Shown: in pieces, positions 44,494 through 53,406 of the stretch
Numbering within the stretch: the stretch's first letter is position 1
Layout of the letters: the number at the start of each line of letters is the position of its first letter
Assembly: GCA_002305765.1 (NCBI GenBank)
Contig: DBQU01000085.1
Coordinates: 1-64,000, forward strand
DNA from: Deltaproteobacteria bacterium UBA1386
Lineage (GTDB): Bacteria > Desulfobacterota > Syntrophorhabdia > Syntrophorhabdales > Syntrophorhabdaceae
Direction: 5' to 3'
DNA length: 64,000 nt
The notes under the pieces: generated by a model
What the model was told of the DNA's origin: nothing
The model's database searches: none
The model's input: only the letters and a program-made list of their open reading frames with translations
Program-made: the position numbers and the translations under genes

Positions 44494-45432
44494 TCAGCAC
44501 CCCAGCGCGTAGACGGCGCGGTTGCGCCCCTCGTTTTTTGCCTGATACAGGGCCGCGTCGGCGGTGCCCAGCACCTCATCCACCGTCCCTCCGGCGGTTG
44601 CGCAGGCCGCGCCGATGCTCACCGTAACGGACAACGCTCCCGATCTTGTCGTGATCGTGCTCGCGGCGATCCTTGAACACAAGCCGTCGAAGAGGCATGT
44701 GTATTCCATGCCCGCCCTTATCGGGGAGATCACCAGAAACTCCTCTCCCCCCATGCGCCCGGCGGAATCGTGTTCACGGAGATTTTCGATCAGAACCTGC
44801 GCGAATGCGCGGAGCACCTCATCGCCGGCCTGATGGCCGTGCGTGTCGTTAACGCGCTTGAAATGGTCTATGTCGCAGATCGCGACGGCCACGGCATCTC
44901 CATCATGGGCTGCCGGGGCGAGTTCCTTGTGCAGCCGGTCGAGAATGGCGCGGCGGTTCAGCATACCCGTCAGGGGATCGTGGGTGGCCTGGTGTGCCAA
45001 CGCTTTGCGGCTTTCGATGAGAGCGGCCCGCATCTCGATCATGCGAAGGCCGACCCCGACCCGGGCGCCGAGTTCCCCGGGGTCATAAGGCTTGACAAGG
45101 TAGTCGTCCGCTCCGGCTTCCAGCCCGGTGATGATGTTCGCCTTCTCATCCTTGGACGTCAGCATTATGATATAAGGCGGCTGGTTGGTTTCAAGGGAAC
45201 GTATGTGCTGGCACACCTCGATACCGTCCATCTCCGGCATCATCCAATCGAGGATCGCGAGTCTGGGGGCGTCGGGCTGCTGCATGGTTGCCCAGGCGTC
45301 CGCGCCGTTCACGGTCGACACCACCTCGTAGCCCTGCTTTTGAAGTACCGCCGTCAGGATGGCGCGTGATGTGAAATCGTCTTCAGCGATCAATATCCGC
45401 ATGGATACGTTCCCCCGATCATGGTCTGTCAT
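44494..45432 (-). CDS. Response regulator diguanylate cyclase (REC-GGDEF, 312 aa)
   Basis: Receiver domain (RILIAEDDFTSR; phospho-Asp in LAILDWMMPEMDG; Lys in YLVKPYD) then GGDEF domain from residue ~165 with the active site RMGGEEF and substrate Asp in CDIDHFKRVNDTHGHQAGDE. Makes cyclic di-GMP when phosphorylated. The ATG at 45432 overlaps the kinase stop by 4 bases; the ATG at 45402, with GGGGGAA upstream, is an alternative that begins right at the receiver. Last gene of a FIST / hybrid kinase / GGDEF operon. Confidence 0.92.
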   Translation of the reverse strand: MTDHDRGNVSMRILIAEDDFTSRAILTAVLQKQGYEVVSTVNGADAWATMQQPDAPRLAILDWMMPEMDGIEVCQHIRSLETNQPPYIIMLTSKDEKANIITGLEAGADDYLVKPYDPGELGARVGVGLRMIEMRAALIESRKALAHQATHDPLTGMLNRRAILDRLHKELAPAAHDGDAVAVAICDIDHFKRVNDTHGHQAGDEVLRAFAQVLIENLREHDSAGRMGGEEFLVISPIRAGMEYTCLFDGLCSRIAASTITTRSGALSVTVSIGAACATAGGTVDEVLGTADAALYQAKNEGRNRAVYALGC

Positions 45433-47675
45433 CGTCCGGAGCCCACGAATTCATTCATTGCTGCCTTCAGCAAGGCGAACTGGTCCATCAGTTCCGGCAG
45501 GCGCACCCTGGCGGTTTCGAGATCCCCTGCCCTTCCGGCCTTCTCCATCTCAAAGGCCACGGCGCGCAAAGCCTCACCGCCCAGATTGGCCGATGCGCCC
45601 TTGATGCTGTGGGCCTGGCGCTCCGCGCTCGGGGCATCGCCGGCTTCCAGGCAGCCTTTCAGGGTCTCGATCTGCTGCGGCAGGTCCTCAAGAAAGCCTT
45701 TCACCACCGTTCGCGCCAGATCTTCATCGCCCATAAGGCGTGCCATCATCCCCGCCCTGTCGAACAATGACGCCGCGGTCCCGCTCGCGGTGGCGGGCCC
45801 CGGGACTTTATGCTCAAAGGGGTTTTGCTCCGTCGCTGCCCCGGCATCGTCGGGCAGCCACTTCTTGAGCGCACGGGCCAGAGCCTCGGGGGAAACGGGC
45901 TTGCTCAAATAGTCGTTCATCCCCGCGTTCAGGCACTTCACGCGGTCACCCTGCATCGCGTGGGCGGTCATGGCGATGATCGGGACATGGTGATCGCGAA
46001 CCGCGGATCCGGGATCGCGGATCTGGCGGGCAGCCTCCAGTCCGTCCATTACGGGCATCTGAACGTCCATGAGCACCAGGTCGTAGGGGAGGGTCTCGAG
46101 GGCTTTCAGGACCTCCCGCCCGTTGGTCACCGCGTCTGCACCCAGACCCAGTCTCTTGAGTATCCCCAGTGCCACCTGCTGGTTGGTGATGTTGTCTTCG
46201 GCCAGAAGAATGCGCACAGAGCTCCGACGCATCTCGCGGACCATATGACGCGTGACTATGGGCCGCACCTGCTCAGCCGTGGCTCTTCCGGCCAGCACGG
46301 CTGACAGGCAGCCGGCGAGGTCCGACTGCCGAGCCGGCTTGGTCAGGTAGGCGGAAAAGCCGATCTCTTCCATTCTCCTGGCATCACCCCGTTGGCCCAG
46401 AGAGGAAAGAAGGACCAGGTGAGTGTCCTTGAGCGCTTTGTCGGCCTTGACCAGTCTGGCCAGCTCTGTGCCATCCATTCCGGGCATCAGCATGTCGAGA
46501 ATAGCTATCTGGAAAGGATCGCCGGCGTCTTTCGCCCCGCGGAGCGTTTCAAGGGCCGCGGGCCCGTCGGAAGCCTCCCCGGCACGCACGCCCCAGGCGA
46601 GAAGCTGGGCCATCAAGACCCTTCGGTTGGTCGCGTTGTCATCGACCAAAAGGATATGCGCCCCCCGGATCTCGGCGGGAGGAGCGCCAGGGGCTTTGCG
46701 TTCCCTTTGCTTTGCGAGATGCACGGTGAACCAGAATTCCGAACCCCGGCCCTCCTTGCTCCTGACCCCTATTTCGCCATCCATCAGCTCGGCCAATTGC
46801 TTTGAGATCGCCAGCCCCAGCCCGGTGCCGCCATACTTGCGTGTCGTCGAGGCATCCACCTGCGTGAACTTCTGGAACAGGATATCCTGCTTGTCCTCGG
46901 GGATGCCGATGCCGCTGTCCTTTATCGAGAAAAGCACCACGGCCTCATCGTCTGTCTCGGAGACAAGGCTCGCCCGCACGGCGATCTCCCCGGTGTTCGT
47001 GAACTTCACCGCGTTACCCGTGAGGTTGGTGAGGATCTGGCGCAGACGGCCGGGGTCGCCGCGGAAATGGGTCGGCATGTCCGGAGCGGCAGAGCAGATG
47101 AACTCAAGCCCCTTCTCCTGGGCGCGCAAGGCCAGCATGGCGGAGAAGTCGTCAAGCAGGGCGCGCAGATCGAAGTCCAGCATCTCCAGGTCGAGCTTGC
47201 GCGCTTCGATCTTGGAAAAATCCAGGATATCGTTTATGAGCGCCAGGAGTGATTCCGCGCTCGCGTGCGCGGTCTCAGCGTAGCGCCGCTGCTCCTCGTT
47301 GAGATCGGTGCCCAGCAGGAGGCCCGTCATGCCCATGACACCGTTCATGGGTGTGCGGATCTCATGGCTCATGTTGGCCAGGAACTCGCTCTTGGTGACG
47401 CTGGCCGCATCCGCGGCCTCCTTGGCGGCCCGCAATTTCTCAAGGGCCCTGTTGAGTTCTCGTGTCCGCTTTTCCACGATCTCCTCGAGAAGGGTGTTGC
47501 GCTCGAAGAGCGAGAAGGCGCTCCCCGCGGTGTCGATACCTCGTTCCACCCTTTTCATGAGGGTTGACACCGTCTTGTCCCGGGCGGCAAGTTCCCGTTC
47601 GAGACGATCGATCCGCGACTCAAGAGCCTCGATGATCTCCGGGGCACGGTCGGTCTTCGCTGTTCTGTCAGCCAT
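45429..47675 (-). CDS. Hybrid sensor histidine kinase, HK-REC-REC-HPt (748 aa)
   Basis: N-terminal coiled coil, HisKA (EFLANMSHEIRTPMNGVMGM), HATPase with GIPEDKQDILFQKFTQVD and GGTGLGLAISKQLAE, a first receiver (ILLVDDNATNRR, Asp in IAILDMLMPGMDG), a second receiver (ILLAEDNITNQQ, Asp in LVLMDVQMPVMDG) and an HPt domain (RQAHSIKGASANLGG). BarA-type phosphorelay. It has no input domain or membrane helix of its own; it overlaps the FIST gene by 8 bases, so FIST probably supplies the signal and the GGDEF regulator receives the phosphate. Confidence 0.93.
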   Translation of the reverse strand: MADRTAKTDRAPEIIEALESRIDRLERELAARDKTVSTLMKRVERGIDTAGSAFSLFERNTLLEEIVEKRTRELNRALEKLRAAKEAADAASVTKSEFLANMSHEIRTPMNGVMGMTGLLLGTDLNEEQRRYAETAHASAESLLALINDILDFSKIEARKLDLEMLDFDLRALLDDFSAMLALRAQEKGLEFICSAAPDMPTHFRGDPGRLRQILTNLTGNAVKFTNTGEIAVRASLVSETDDEAVVLFSIKDSGIGIPEDKQDILFQKFTQVDASTTRKYGGTGLGLAISKQLAELMDGEIGVRSKEGRGSEFWFTVHLAKQRERKAPGAPPAEIRGAHILLVDDNATNRRVLMAQLLAWGVRAGEASDGPAALETLRGAKDAGDPFQIAILDMLMPGMDGTELARLVKADKALKDTHLVLLSSLGQRGDARRMEEIGFSAYLTKPARQSDLAGCLSAVLAGRATAEQVRPIVTRHMVREMRRSSVRILLAEDNITNQQVALGILKRLGLGADAVTNGREVLKALETLPYDLVLMDVQMPVMDGLEAARQIRDPGSAVRDHHVPIIAMTAHAMQGDRVKCLNAGMNDYLSKPVSPEALARALKKWLPDDAGAATEQNPFEHKVPGPATASGTAASLFDRAGMMARLMGDEDLARTVVKGFLEDLPQQIETLKGCLEAGDAPSAERQAHSIKGASANLGGEALRAVAFEMEKAGRAGDLETARVRLPELMDQFALLKAAMNEFVGSGR

Positions 47676-48825
47676 GGATGATCACCCCGGTAAGGGTTTG
47701 ATTGACGTGAATGGAGTTGAACTGCTCGCCGTACGTGCTGAATCCTACGGCGGTGACCCCGGAGAGGATGCGTCCGAAGTCTTCTTCCAGTGACTTGTCC
47801 GCCGCTTCCAGTTTTCTCAATATGCAATCGCAGAAAATGGCGAGGTGATCTCCATGGGGGTCTATTCGCAGCCCACGGATCGCCTCTCTCAGATCCTCCG
47901 CCATGTCCGATCCCTTTCCGATGGTGAGGACGAGACCCTCCTCGATGGCGCAAAAGAGACTGAGACTCATGTCCGGGTTGACCTTCTGAATGGAACGGAC
48001 GTAGTAGTCTCCGCCCAGGCGGATCATGAGGGGATTCTCCGAGAATACGGTGGGATTGAGATCCTCGACCGGGAGACCGAGGACCCTCGCGTATTCCACC
48101 CCCGCGGGATAACCGTTGATCTCCCTGATGATCCTGCTCCTGGCGTCCGCCTCCGTCACGACGATCTTCAGGTCTGTCGGCTCGAAATGCTGGGTCTTGA
48201 ACGTGGAAAAAGGCAAAGAGGTCTCGCACAGCGCAAAGACGGCGCTGTCCCCGTGGAAAGAGCCGTTGGCGTAAACGAAGGTCTCCTGGAAGCGGAGGTC
48301 GTCCCCGGCGGACCCGCCGATTATGGGTATTCCATCAAGATTGGAATAGAGCGAGGCGATCGTCTCGTCTTCCATCTTCGACAGCCCGTCGATCAACAGG
48401 AGTCCGAACATGTGGTCCTTGTCGAAGGAGGTTCCCAGAGTAAGGTTCTTTCTCAAGTCGACGGCAAGATCCATAAAATCGGAGGCCTTCCTCCGGGACA
48501 GGGAAGGCAGGATGCGCGTGTGGACCTTCAATTGCCGCGAAGTGACAGCCGCCGCAACAATTCCTCCCTGCTGGTATCCCGCCGGGGAGATCTCGCCTGC
48601 CGTCGTGCAACCGATAATGGGACATCGGAAGCGGGCCTCCAACGCCTTCGAAAGTCCGGTCCTGTCGTATCCCGCGGAACAGAAGAATATCAGAATATCC
48701 GGCCCGGATGTCCCTATGGCCTGATAGAGCTCCGATACGGCAGCCTCCGCTCCCTCCCGCAGGGACCTCCCCCAGCGTACACGCATGCGGTCTTGCTCCG
48801 CGGCGCTCTTGTTGGAATGGTTCAT
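47668..48825 (-). CDS. FIST N/C domain sensory protein (385 aa)
   Basis: FIST_N (residues ~40-220; ILIFFCSAGYDRTGLSKALE, CPIIGCTTAGEISPAGYQQG, GIPIIGGSAGDDLRFQETFV) and FIST_C (~230-375; CDCILRKL). These cytoplasmic domains are thought to bind small molecules such as amino acids and feed two-component or chemotaxis signalling. First gene of the operon with the hybrid kinase. The ATG at 48825 has only an A-rich weak ribosome site. Confidence 0.88.
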   Translation of the reverse strand: MNHSNKSAAEQDRMRVRWGRSLREGAEAAVSELYQAIGTSGPDILIFFCSAGYDRTGLSKALEARFRCPIIGCTTAGEISPAGYQQGGIVAAAVTSRQLKVHTRILPSLSRRKASDFMDLAVDLRKNLTLGTSFDKDHMFGLLLIDGLSKMEDETIASLYSNLDGIPIIGGSAGDDLRFQETFVYANGSFHGDSAVFALCETSLPFSTFKTQHFEPTDLKIVVTEADARSRIIREINGYPAGVEYARVLGLPVEDLNPTVFSENPLMIRLGGDYYVRSIQKVNPDMSLSLFCAIEEGLVLTIGKGSDMAEDLREAIRGLRIDPHGDHLAIFCDCILRKLEAADKSLEEDFGRILSGVTAVGFSTYGEQFNSIHVNQTLTGVIIHG

Positions 48826-48953
48826 ATTTCTTTTTTATCGGCTATGGGGGAGGAGGCTTTAGGGATATTTGTGTGAAGGGTTGTAAATAATTCCTGAAGA
48901 TACTATTCTAACTTCTGGGCGTCGACTGGTTTCAGGCGTCAGAAAGGATGAGC

Positions 48954-50891
48954 ATGATGATCGGCGTAAAGGGAAGAATTTTGTGGATAGGTCTGATCGG
49001 GGTAGTTGTCTTTTGCCTGTTTTGTGTCGAAGTGCTTGCTCAGTCTCCAGGGGATCTCGAGCGAAGGGCACGACAGCTTGAGCAACAACTGCAGGGTACG
49101 ACTGACATGAACGGGCTTATGGACGCGTATCGGGGGGCCATGGAGATCATGGAAGACGCCGGCGGGGGTATCGGTATGCAGGCCATGCCCATGCAGCCGG
49201 CTGCAACCCCGGAAAAAGAAATGGAACGCCGTCGCGAGATCATCAACAGGCAGTACCGACAGGCAAAGAGCATGATGGGCAGTCTTCCGGCAGGCACAGA
49301 GAAGCCGCAGATCTCCGAAGCTTTTCCCCTGGAGGGATACATCATCGTCAACGGGGGAGAGAAGGAGTTCTTCTCCAATGAAGTGAAGACGGATCTTCTC
49401 TACACGATCAAGGAGAGGTTTGTCGGCAACCTGGTCGTCATACATGCCTACGATCCGGCAAAAGGACAATTTGACAGGGAAAAGGAGTACGATATCCAGT
49501 CTCTGTCAACGAAGATCGACGTGCCGGGCGTTCTGGGAAAGAAATGCGTGCGCAGGAGTTCGTACGTGCCGTCATCCTGTACTCGCTGGGCCCGCTTTCT
49601 GCGCTACGAGATCTCCAACGGGGAGCGCTACCCGCAATTTCGTGCCGGCGTGGTGAGCGCGAGCCCTGCCGCGAATGGCCGGATCAAGGTCACGGCCGAT
49701 GCGCCTTCAGTCACCTTTATGGGGGATGACGGTACGACGAACCTGGGGATGGGGTGTTTCAGTGCCACATGGACGCTGGGCGTGTCAGAGTTCAAGAAAC
49801 TGCTCAAGGGGGGCGAGGTGCTGTTGCGCAAGGACATCGGCAGGCCGATGGGGCCCTCTCCCGGTTGCCGCCCCGGTTCCACCATGACGCTGTATCTCAA
49901 GATGAGGGAGAGCGCGGAGGAGTGCAAGGACATGAGGTCCGTGAAGCTCATGATCATAAGCCCTGAAGACAAGAGCAGGTATGTCTTCAGCGATGAGTAC
50001 CTCTTGAGCGAGCATTCCAACAAGCTCACTTTGGAACTTGAGGCGAGAACGGTGCCCGAGCACTATGCGGATTCCATCGAGTGGACCGTTCCCGAGATAG
50101 AAGGCTCCACGCGAACCATTGTTCCCCCTTCGACATCATCGACGCCGAAAGGACGAAAACTCACCGTCGTCTACAAGGGACTGCCCGAAGACAACAACGA
50201 GTTCGGCAGGAAGACCGTGAAAGCTAGCCTGAAAGTGGGTTCCTGCAGGATGGAGGAAACGAGGGAGGTGCGCCTCTTCTATCCGAGGGATGAGAAGAAC
50301 AATCCCGAGGGCAAGTATCCCAACTGGTTCTATTACTGGAAACAGACCCCGGCGGCAAGGCCGTTCGGACAGAATGTCAGGATCGCGTACCAGTGCGAAG
50401 GGATTCCGGCCGATAAATGCGTTTGTGGCCAACGCGGCGTTATAGGCCAATATAATCCATATTATTCCGACTACAAGACCATTAACGTGTGCGACCTCAA
50501 GACGAACACGTGGGACCCTGACACGTTCTATGTGAAAATGCCGGCGGTCAAACGATCAATACCGTCGACGCTTTCCGGGAAGAGTTACCTCGACTACACG
50601 TACATTGACACCTTTGCCGTCGATATTATGCACGAGTTCACCCACTTCAATAATTTCCACACCTTTTGGCCCGAAGGCTGGAAAGAGAGCGAGGATCGCG
50701 ACGGGGATGATATTCCTGACAGGCTTGAGCCGGGAATGGGGTTTAGTCCGGACTTAAAACAGACGTACTGGCAGGGTGTCGACCTGAGCGGCGACGAGGA
50801 GTTCCTGACATTGGAGGCCACCTACGACTACAAAACGGGGACCTATGACGAGTACGACTGGGCGAGACCGGGCAAGAACTGGCCCAAATAG
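48954..50891 (+). CDS. Exported protein with a C-terminal HExxH metallopeptidase-like motif (645 aa)
   Basis: Signal peptide (ILWIGLIGVVVFCLFCVEVLA/Q), an N-terminal helical segment with a Met-rich stretch, Ig-like beta domains (residues ~120-430), then a C-terminal domain with several Cys (PADKCVCGQRG, INVCDL) and FAVDIMHEFTHFNNFHTFWP. HEFTH with a following His matches a zinc HExxH site, and RDGDDIPDRLEPG nearby resembles a calcium loop. Peptidase activity is inferred. The ATG at 48954 has AAAGGA 5 bases ahead; that at 48948 is inside the site. Shares the style of the giant gene: a multi-Ig exported protein. Confidence 0.7.
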   Translation: MMIGVKGRILWIGLIGVVVFCLFCVEVLAQSPGDLERRARQLEQQLQGTTDMNGLMDAYRGAMEIMEDAGGGIGMQAMPMQPAATPEKEMERRREIINRQYRQAKSMMGSLPAGTEKPQISEAFPLEGYIIVNGGEKEFFSNEVKTDLLYTIKERFVGNLVVIHAYDPAKGQFDREKEYDIQSLSTKIDVPGVLGKKCVRRSSYVPSSCTRWARFLRYEISNGERYPQFRAGVVSASPAANGRIKVTADAPSVTFMGDDGTTNLGMGCFSATWTLGVSEFKKLLKGGEVLLRKDIGRPMGPSPGCRPGSTMTLYLKMRESAEECKDMRSVKLMIISPEDKSRYVFSDEYLLSEHSNKLTLELEARTVPEHYADSIEWTVPEIEGSTRTIVPPSTSSTPKGRKLTVVYKGLPEDNNEFGRKTVKASLKVGSCRMEETREVRLFYPRDEKNNPEGKYPNWFYYWKQTPAARPFGQNVRIAYQCEGIPADKCVCGQRGVIGQYNPYYSDYKTINVCDLKTNTWDPDTFYVKMPAVKRSIPSTLSGKSYLDYTYIDTFAVDIMHEFTHFNNFHTFWPEGWKESEDRDGDDIPDRLEPGMGFSPDLKQTYWQGVDLSGDEEFLTLEATYDYKTGTYDEYDWARPGKNWPK

Positions 50892-50933
50892 ATACTAAGG
50901 CCTGAAGAACAGCACGAAGCGCGTCCGAACGGG

Positions 50934-50966
50934 AAGGAAAAGCGGGCCCGAAGGCCCGCTTCGCTT
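50934..50966 (-). terminator. Intrinsic terminator of the HU gene
   Basis: On the minus strand GCGGGCC-TTCG-GGCCCGC followed by TTTTCC, with flanking AAGC/GCTT extending the stem, a few bases after the HU stop. Confidence 0.85.
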
Positions 50967-50969
50967 GAT

Positions 50970-51299
50970 CTATTTCTTTTTCGGCTTGGCTGCCGGTTTC
51001 TTCTTCGCCGGTTTTGCAACCGCCTTGCCGTTGACCACAGCCTTCAGCGTTGCTCCCGCGGAGAACCTTGGAACCTTCTTCGCGGCTATCTTGATCTCCT
51101 TTCCTGTCCGGGGGTTTCTTCCCTTCCGGGCCGCACGGCTGGCAACGGAAAACGTGCCGAACCCTACGAGCGTCACTTTGTCGCCTTTCTTCATTGCCTG
51201 TGTGATGCTGCCCGTGACCACCGCAAGTGCCTTTGCCGCTGCCGCTTTGGAGACCTTGATCTCTCCCGCAATCTTTTCCACTATCTCTGCCTTGGTCAT
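50970..51299 (-). CDS. HU-family DNA-binding protein with lysine-rich tail (109 aa)
   Basis: Histone-like protein: MTKAEIVEKIAGEIKVSKAA dimer helices, VGFGTFSVASRAARKGRNPR and TGKEIKIAAKKVP arm. After residue 90 a tail of K/P/A repeats (AKPAKKKPAAKPKKK) extends beyond standard HU length and resembles histone-H1-like tails. The ATG at 51299 has AAGGAGGTAT; a -35/-10 pair (TTGCCT at 51350-51345, TACACT at 51326-51321, 18-base spacer) lies just upstream. Confidence 0.93.
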   Translation of the reverse strand: MTKAEIVEKIAGEIKVSKAAAAKALAVVTGSITQAMKKGDKVTLVGFGTFSVASRAARKGRNPRTGKEIKIAAKKVPRFSAGATLKAVVNGKAVAKPAKKKPAAKPKKK

Positions 51300-51320
51300 T
51301 CTTGATACCTCCTTGGGTAA

Positions 51321-51350
51321 AGTGTAGGTATATCTATGATCATCAGGCAA
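51321..51350 (-). promoter_or_regulatory. Promoter of the HU gene
   Basis: TTGCCT (51350-51345), 18 bases, TACACT (51326-51321) on the minus strand, 22 bases before the start codon at 51299. Confidence 0.4.
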
Positions 51351-51515
51351 ACATCCTGCGCCTGTCCCGTTGATACGTGCTCACTTGACCGATATGCGAG
51401 TAATAGTACTACAATTTCCTGACAATGCAAGCATTTTCTTTATTTGTTGAATTGATGGCCCTTCTACGCCGGCTCATCCTCCCGTTACCGATTATCTCTT
51501 GAAAAGACGGATGGA

Positions 51516-52337
51516 ATGGCGTATAGAAATCACACCGTGAAGACCATCGATTTCCACACCCACATCTATCCTGATCATGTGGCGCACAGCACGGTCACGG
51601 CGGTTTGTCGGCGGTCGGGGATCACGGCGTCCGCGGACGGAACCCTGGAGGGGCTGAAAAGGTCCATGGCGGCCGCGGGGATCGATCTTTCCGTCGTGGC
51701 GGCCGTGGCGACGAAGCCGGAGCAGGTCGGATCCATCCAGCGCTGGCTGGCAGACATTCGACAGCCGGGCATTGAAACCCTGGCCGCAATGCACCCCGCG
51801 GACCCACTGACCCTGGAGCAGATGGGAACGCTCAAGCGGCAAGGTTTTCGGGGTTTCAAACTGCACCCCGATTATCAGGATTTCTTCGTCGATGATCCCC
51901 GCATGTATCCCCTCTACGAGACGGTTGCGGAGGCGGGAATGTTCGTACTCTTTCATGCCGGGGTGGACCGGGGGCTCCCCTATCCGGTTCATGGGACCCC
52001 AAAGCGTCTCGCCGCAGTCCTCAAGGCCGTTCCGGAACTCTGCATGGTCGCCGCGCACCTGGGAGGGGAGGACGCGTATGAGGAAACGGTGGAATGCTTG
52101 CTGGGCAAGGATGTCTATCTGGACACGGCCTTCGTGCTGCGCCAGATGCCCGGAACGTTCCGGGAGCGCATCCTCGGGGAACACCCGGCGAATCGCCTGC
52201 TGTTCGCATCGGACAGTCCGTGGATGGACCAGGGGGAGGAACTGCGGTTCCTGCTGCAGTTGCCTTTTCTCACGGACAGCGAAAAGGAAAAGATCTGTTT
52301 CTCCAACGCGGCGCGGCTTCTGGGGCTGGAGGATTGA
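51516..52337 (+). CDS. Amidohydrolase-family metal-dependent hydrolase (273 aa)
   Basis: TIM-barrel amidohydrolase-2/TatD-like: metal ligands in IDFHTHIYPD (HxH), FKLHPDYQDF, LFHAGVDRG, VAAHLGGEDA and the Asp of LLFASDSPW. Family members are decarboxylases or hydrolases on ring compounds; the substrate is unknown. The ATG at 51516 follows GACGGATGGA. Single gene, ending at a hairpin. Confidence 0.85.
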   Translation: MAYRNHTVKTIDFHTHIYPDHVAHSTVTAVCRRSGITASADGTLEGLKRSMAAAGIDLSVVAAVATKPEQVGSIQRWLADIRQPGIETLAAMHPADPLTLEQMGTLKRQGFRGFKLHPDYQDFFVDDPRMYPLYETVAEAGMFVLFHAGVDRGLPYPVHGTPKRLAAVLKAVPELCMVAAHLGGEDAYEETVECLLGKDVYLDTAFVLRQMPGTFRERILGEHPANRLLFASDSPWMDQGEELRFLLQLPFLTDSEKEKICFSNAARLLGLED

Positions 52338-52353
52338 GAAGAAGAGGGCCGCC

Positions 52354-52372
52354 GGGCGTTCCGGGAACGCCC
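52354..52372. terminator. Hairpin between convergent genes
   Basis: GGGCGTT-CCGGG-AACGCCC between the amidohydrolase stop at 52337 and the convergent gene ending at 52374. T runs are poor on both sides, so efficiency is uncertain. Confidence 0.45.
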
Positions 52373-52373
52373 G

Positions 52374-52991
52374 TTACTTCCCCGGCCGGAAGGACTCCGT
52401 GATGACCTTGAAGATGCCCTCATATCTGGTTCTCATGCTGTCCGGGACAGACAACCTGAGGACGTAGAAACCCTGGTCATTCTCGTCGGGGATCACGACA
52501 AAACGCTCGAAGAGGATTACCTTGCCGGGGTTGAGCGAGCGCCCTCCGGTGTACCTGACATTCCTCTGCTCGAAGGTCACGGCCTGTCTTCCCGCGATGG
52601 CGGCAGGATACACCTCCCCGTGGGACCCATCCCCTGACGGAGGACCAAGGACGGGTCGGGAATGGGTCCGTATGAACTTGTCCATCGTCCTGTGCAGGAG
52701 ATTTCCCGGAGCGTAATAATGAAGGGAGATCGTCGGAGGGGCGGGGCCTCCGTCGGATGGCCCGAATAGGGTCACGCCATACACCTTCTTCTCCTCCTGG
52801 GAAAGCCCGAAACCTGGCTGATATTCGCCCCAGTCCCTGGGAAGGGAGCATGTGAAGTGATTTCCCTGAGAGACATATTCCCTGAATTGCTTTTGCTCAT
52901 CGACAGCGGGGCAGGAAAGGGGGTAAACGGCCATGGTGATGAAGGCGAAAACTGCCGACAGTACAGCGCCTATAATACGGTTCTCAATCAT
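52374..52991 (-). CDS. Exported protein of unknown function, PsbP/PsbP-like fold possible (205 aa)
   Basis: Signal peptide (IIGAVLSAVFAFITMAVYPLSC; lipoprotein processing at that Cys is conceivable). The mature part, FTCSLPRDWGEYQPGFGLSQ then EEKKVYGVTLFGPSDGG and VLRLSVPDSMRTRYEGIFKV, has the start, turn and end typical of small PsbP-like periplasmic proteins ('Y..P..W' then 'F..I..SF'). Function unknown. Confidence 0.6.
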   Translation of the reverse strand: MIENRIIGAVLSAVFAFITMAVYPLSCPAVDEQKQFREYVSQGNHFTCSLPRDWGEYQPGFGLSQEEKKVYGVTLFGPSDGGPAPPTISLHYYAPGNLLHRTMDKFIRTHSRPVLGPPSGDGSHGEVYPAAIAGRQAVTFEQRNVRYTGGRSLNPGKVILFERFVVIPDENDQGFYVLRLSVPDSMRTRYEGIFKVITESFRPGK

Positions 52992-53406
52992 GCACCCTCC
53001 GAAGCATAAGATCCGAGCTTTCCCAAGAGTGGTAACGTGTCGTCCTTATTTCTACCACCGTTCATGTGGTCATGTCATTCCCGAATTTCGGGTCGAGAGG
53101 ACCGGCTTGGAGAGAAGAGGCTTGCCCATACGAAGAAGTGCGGCGCGATCGTTGTGAACGCTGTCAACATAATCGTAGGATCGTTCCTGTCAACCCCGGG
53201 GTTTCCGCTCGCTTTTTGATCCTGCCTCCATCTTGACAAGCTTCGAAACTTGATTATATTTTTTTCGAAACGCGTTGGTAGTGATCTAAAAGCTCTGAAA
53301 ATAGTTGGCGAAAGTCGTCGTTTATCGATGATCTTACGAGGCTGTTACCGGAGCTTTTTTGATCGCCAGCGGATGTTGGAACGAATCACGAAAAGAGGAA
53401 CAAGCT
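52992..53406. other. Intergenic region with the Hsp20 promoter
   Basis: No gene is supported in these 415 bases. The AT-rich part from 53225 holds the promoter at 53234-53261, flanked by two TTCGAAA copies (from 53243 and 53265) in direct orientation. The rest has no structure I recognise. Confidence 0.5.
53234..53261 (+). promoter_or_regulatory. Strong promoter for the hsp20 pair
   Basis: TTGACA at 53234-53239 (perfect -35), a 16-base spacer, TATATT at 53256-53261. The -35 lies in CTTGACAAGCTTC, which also resembles the CTTGAA-type -35 of heat-shock sigma factors; no CIRCE (HrcA) operator is visible. The leader is about 135 bases. Confidence 0.6.
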
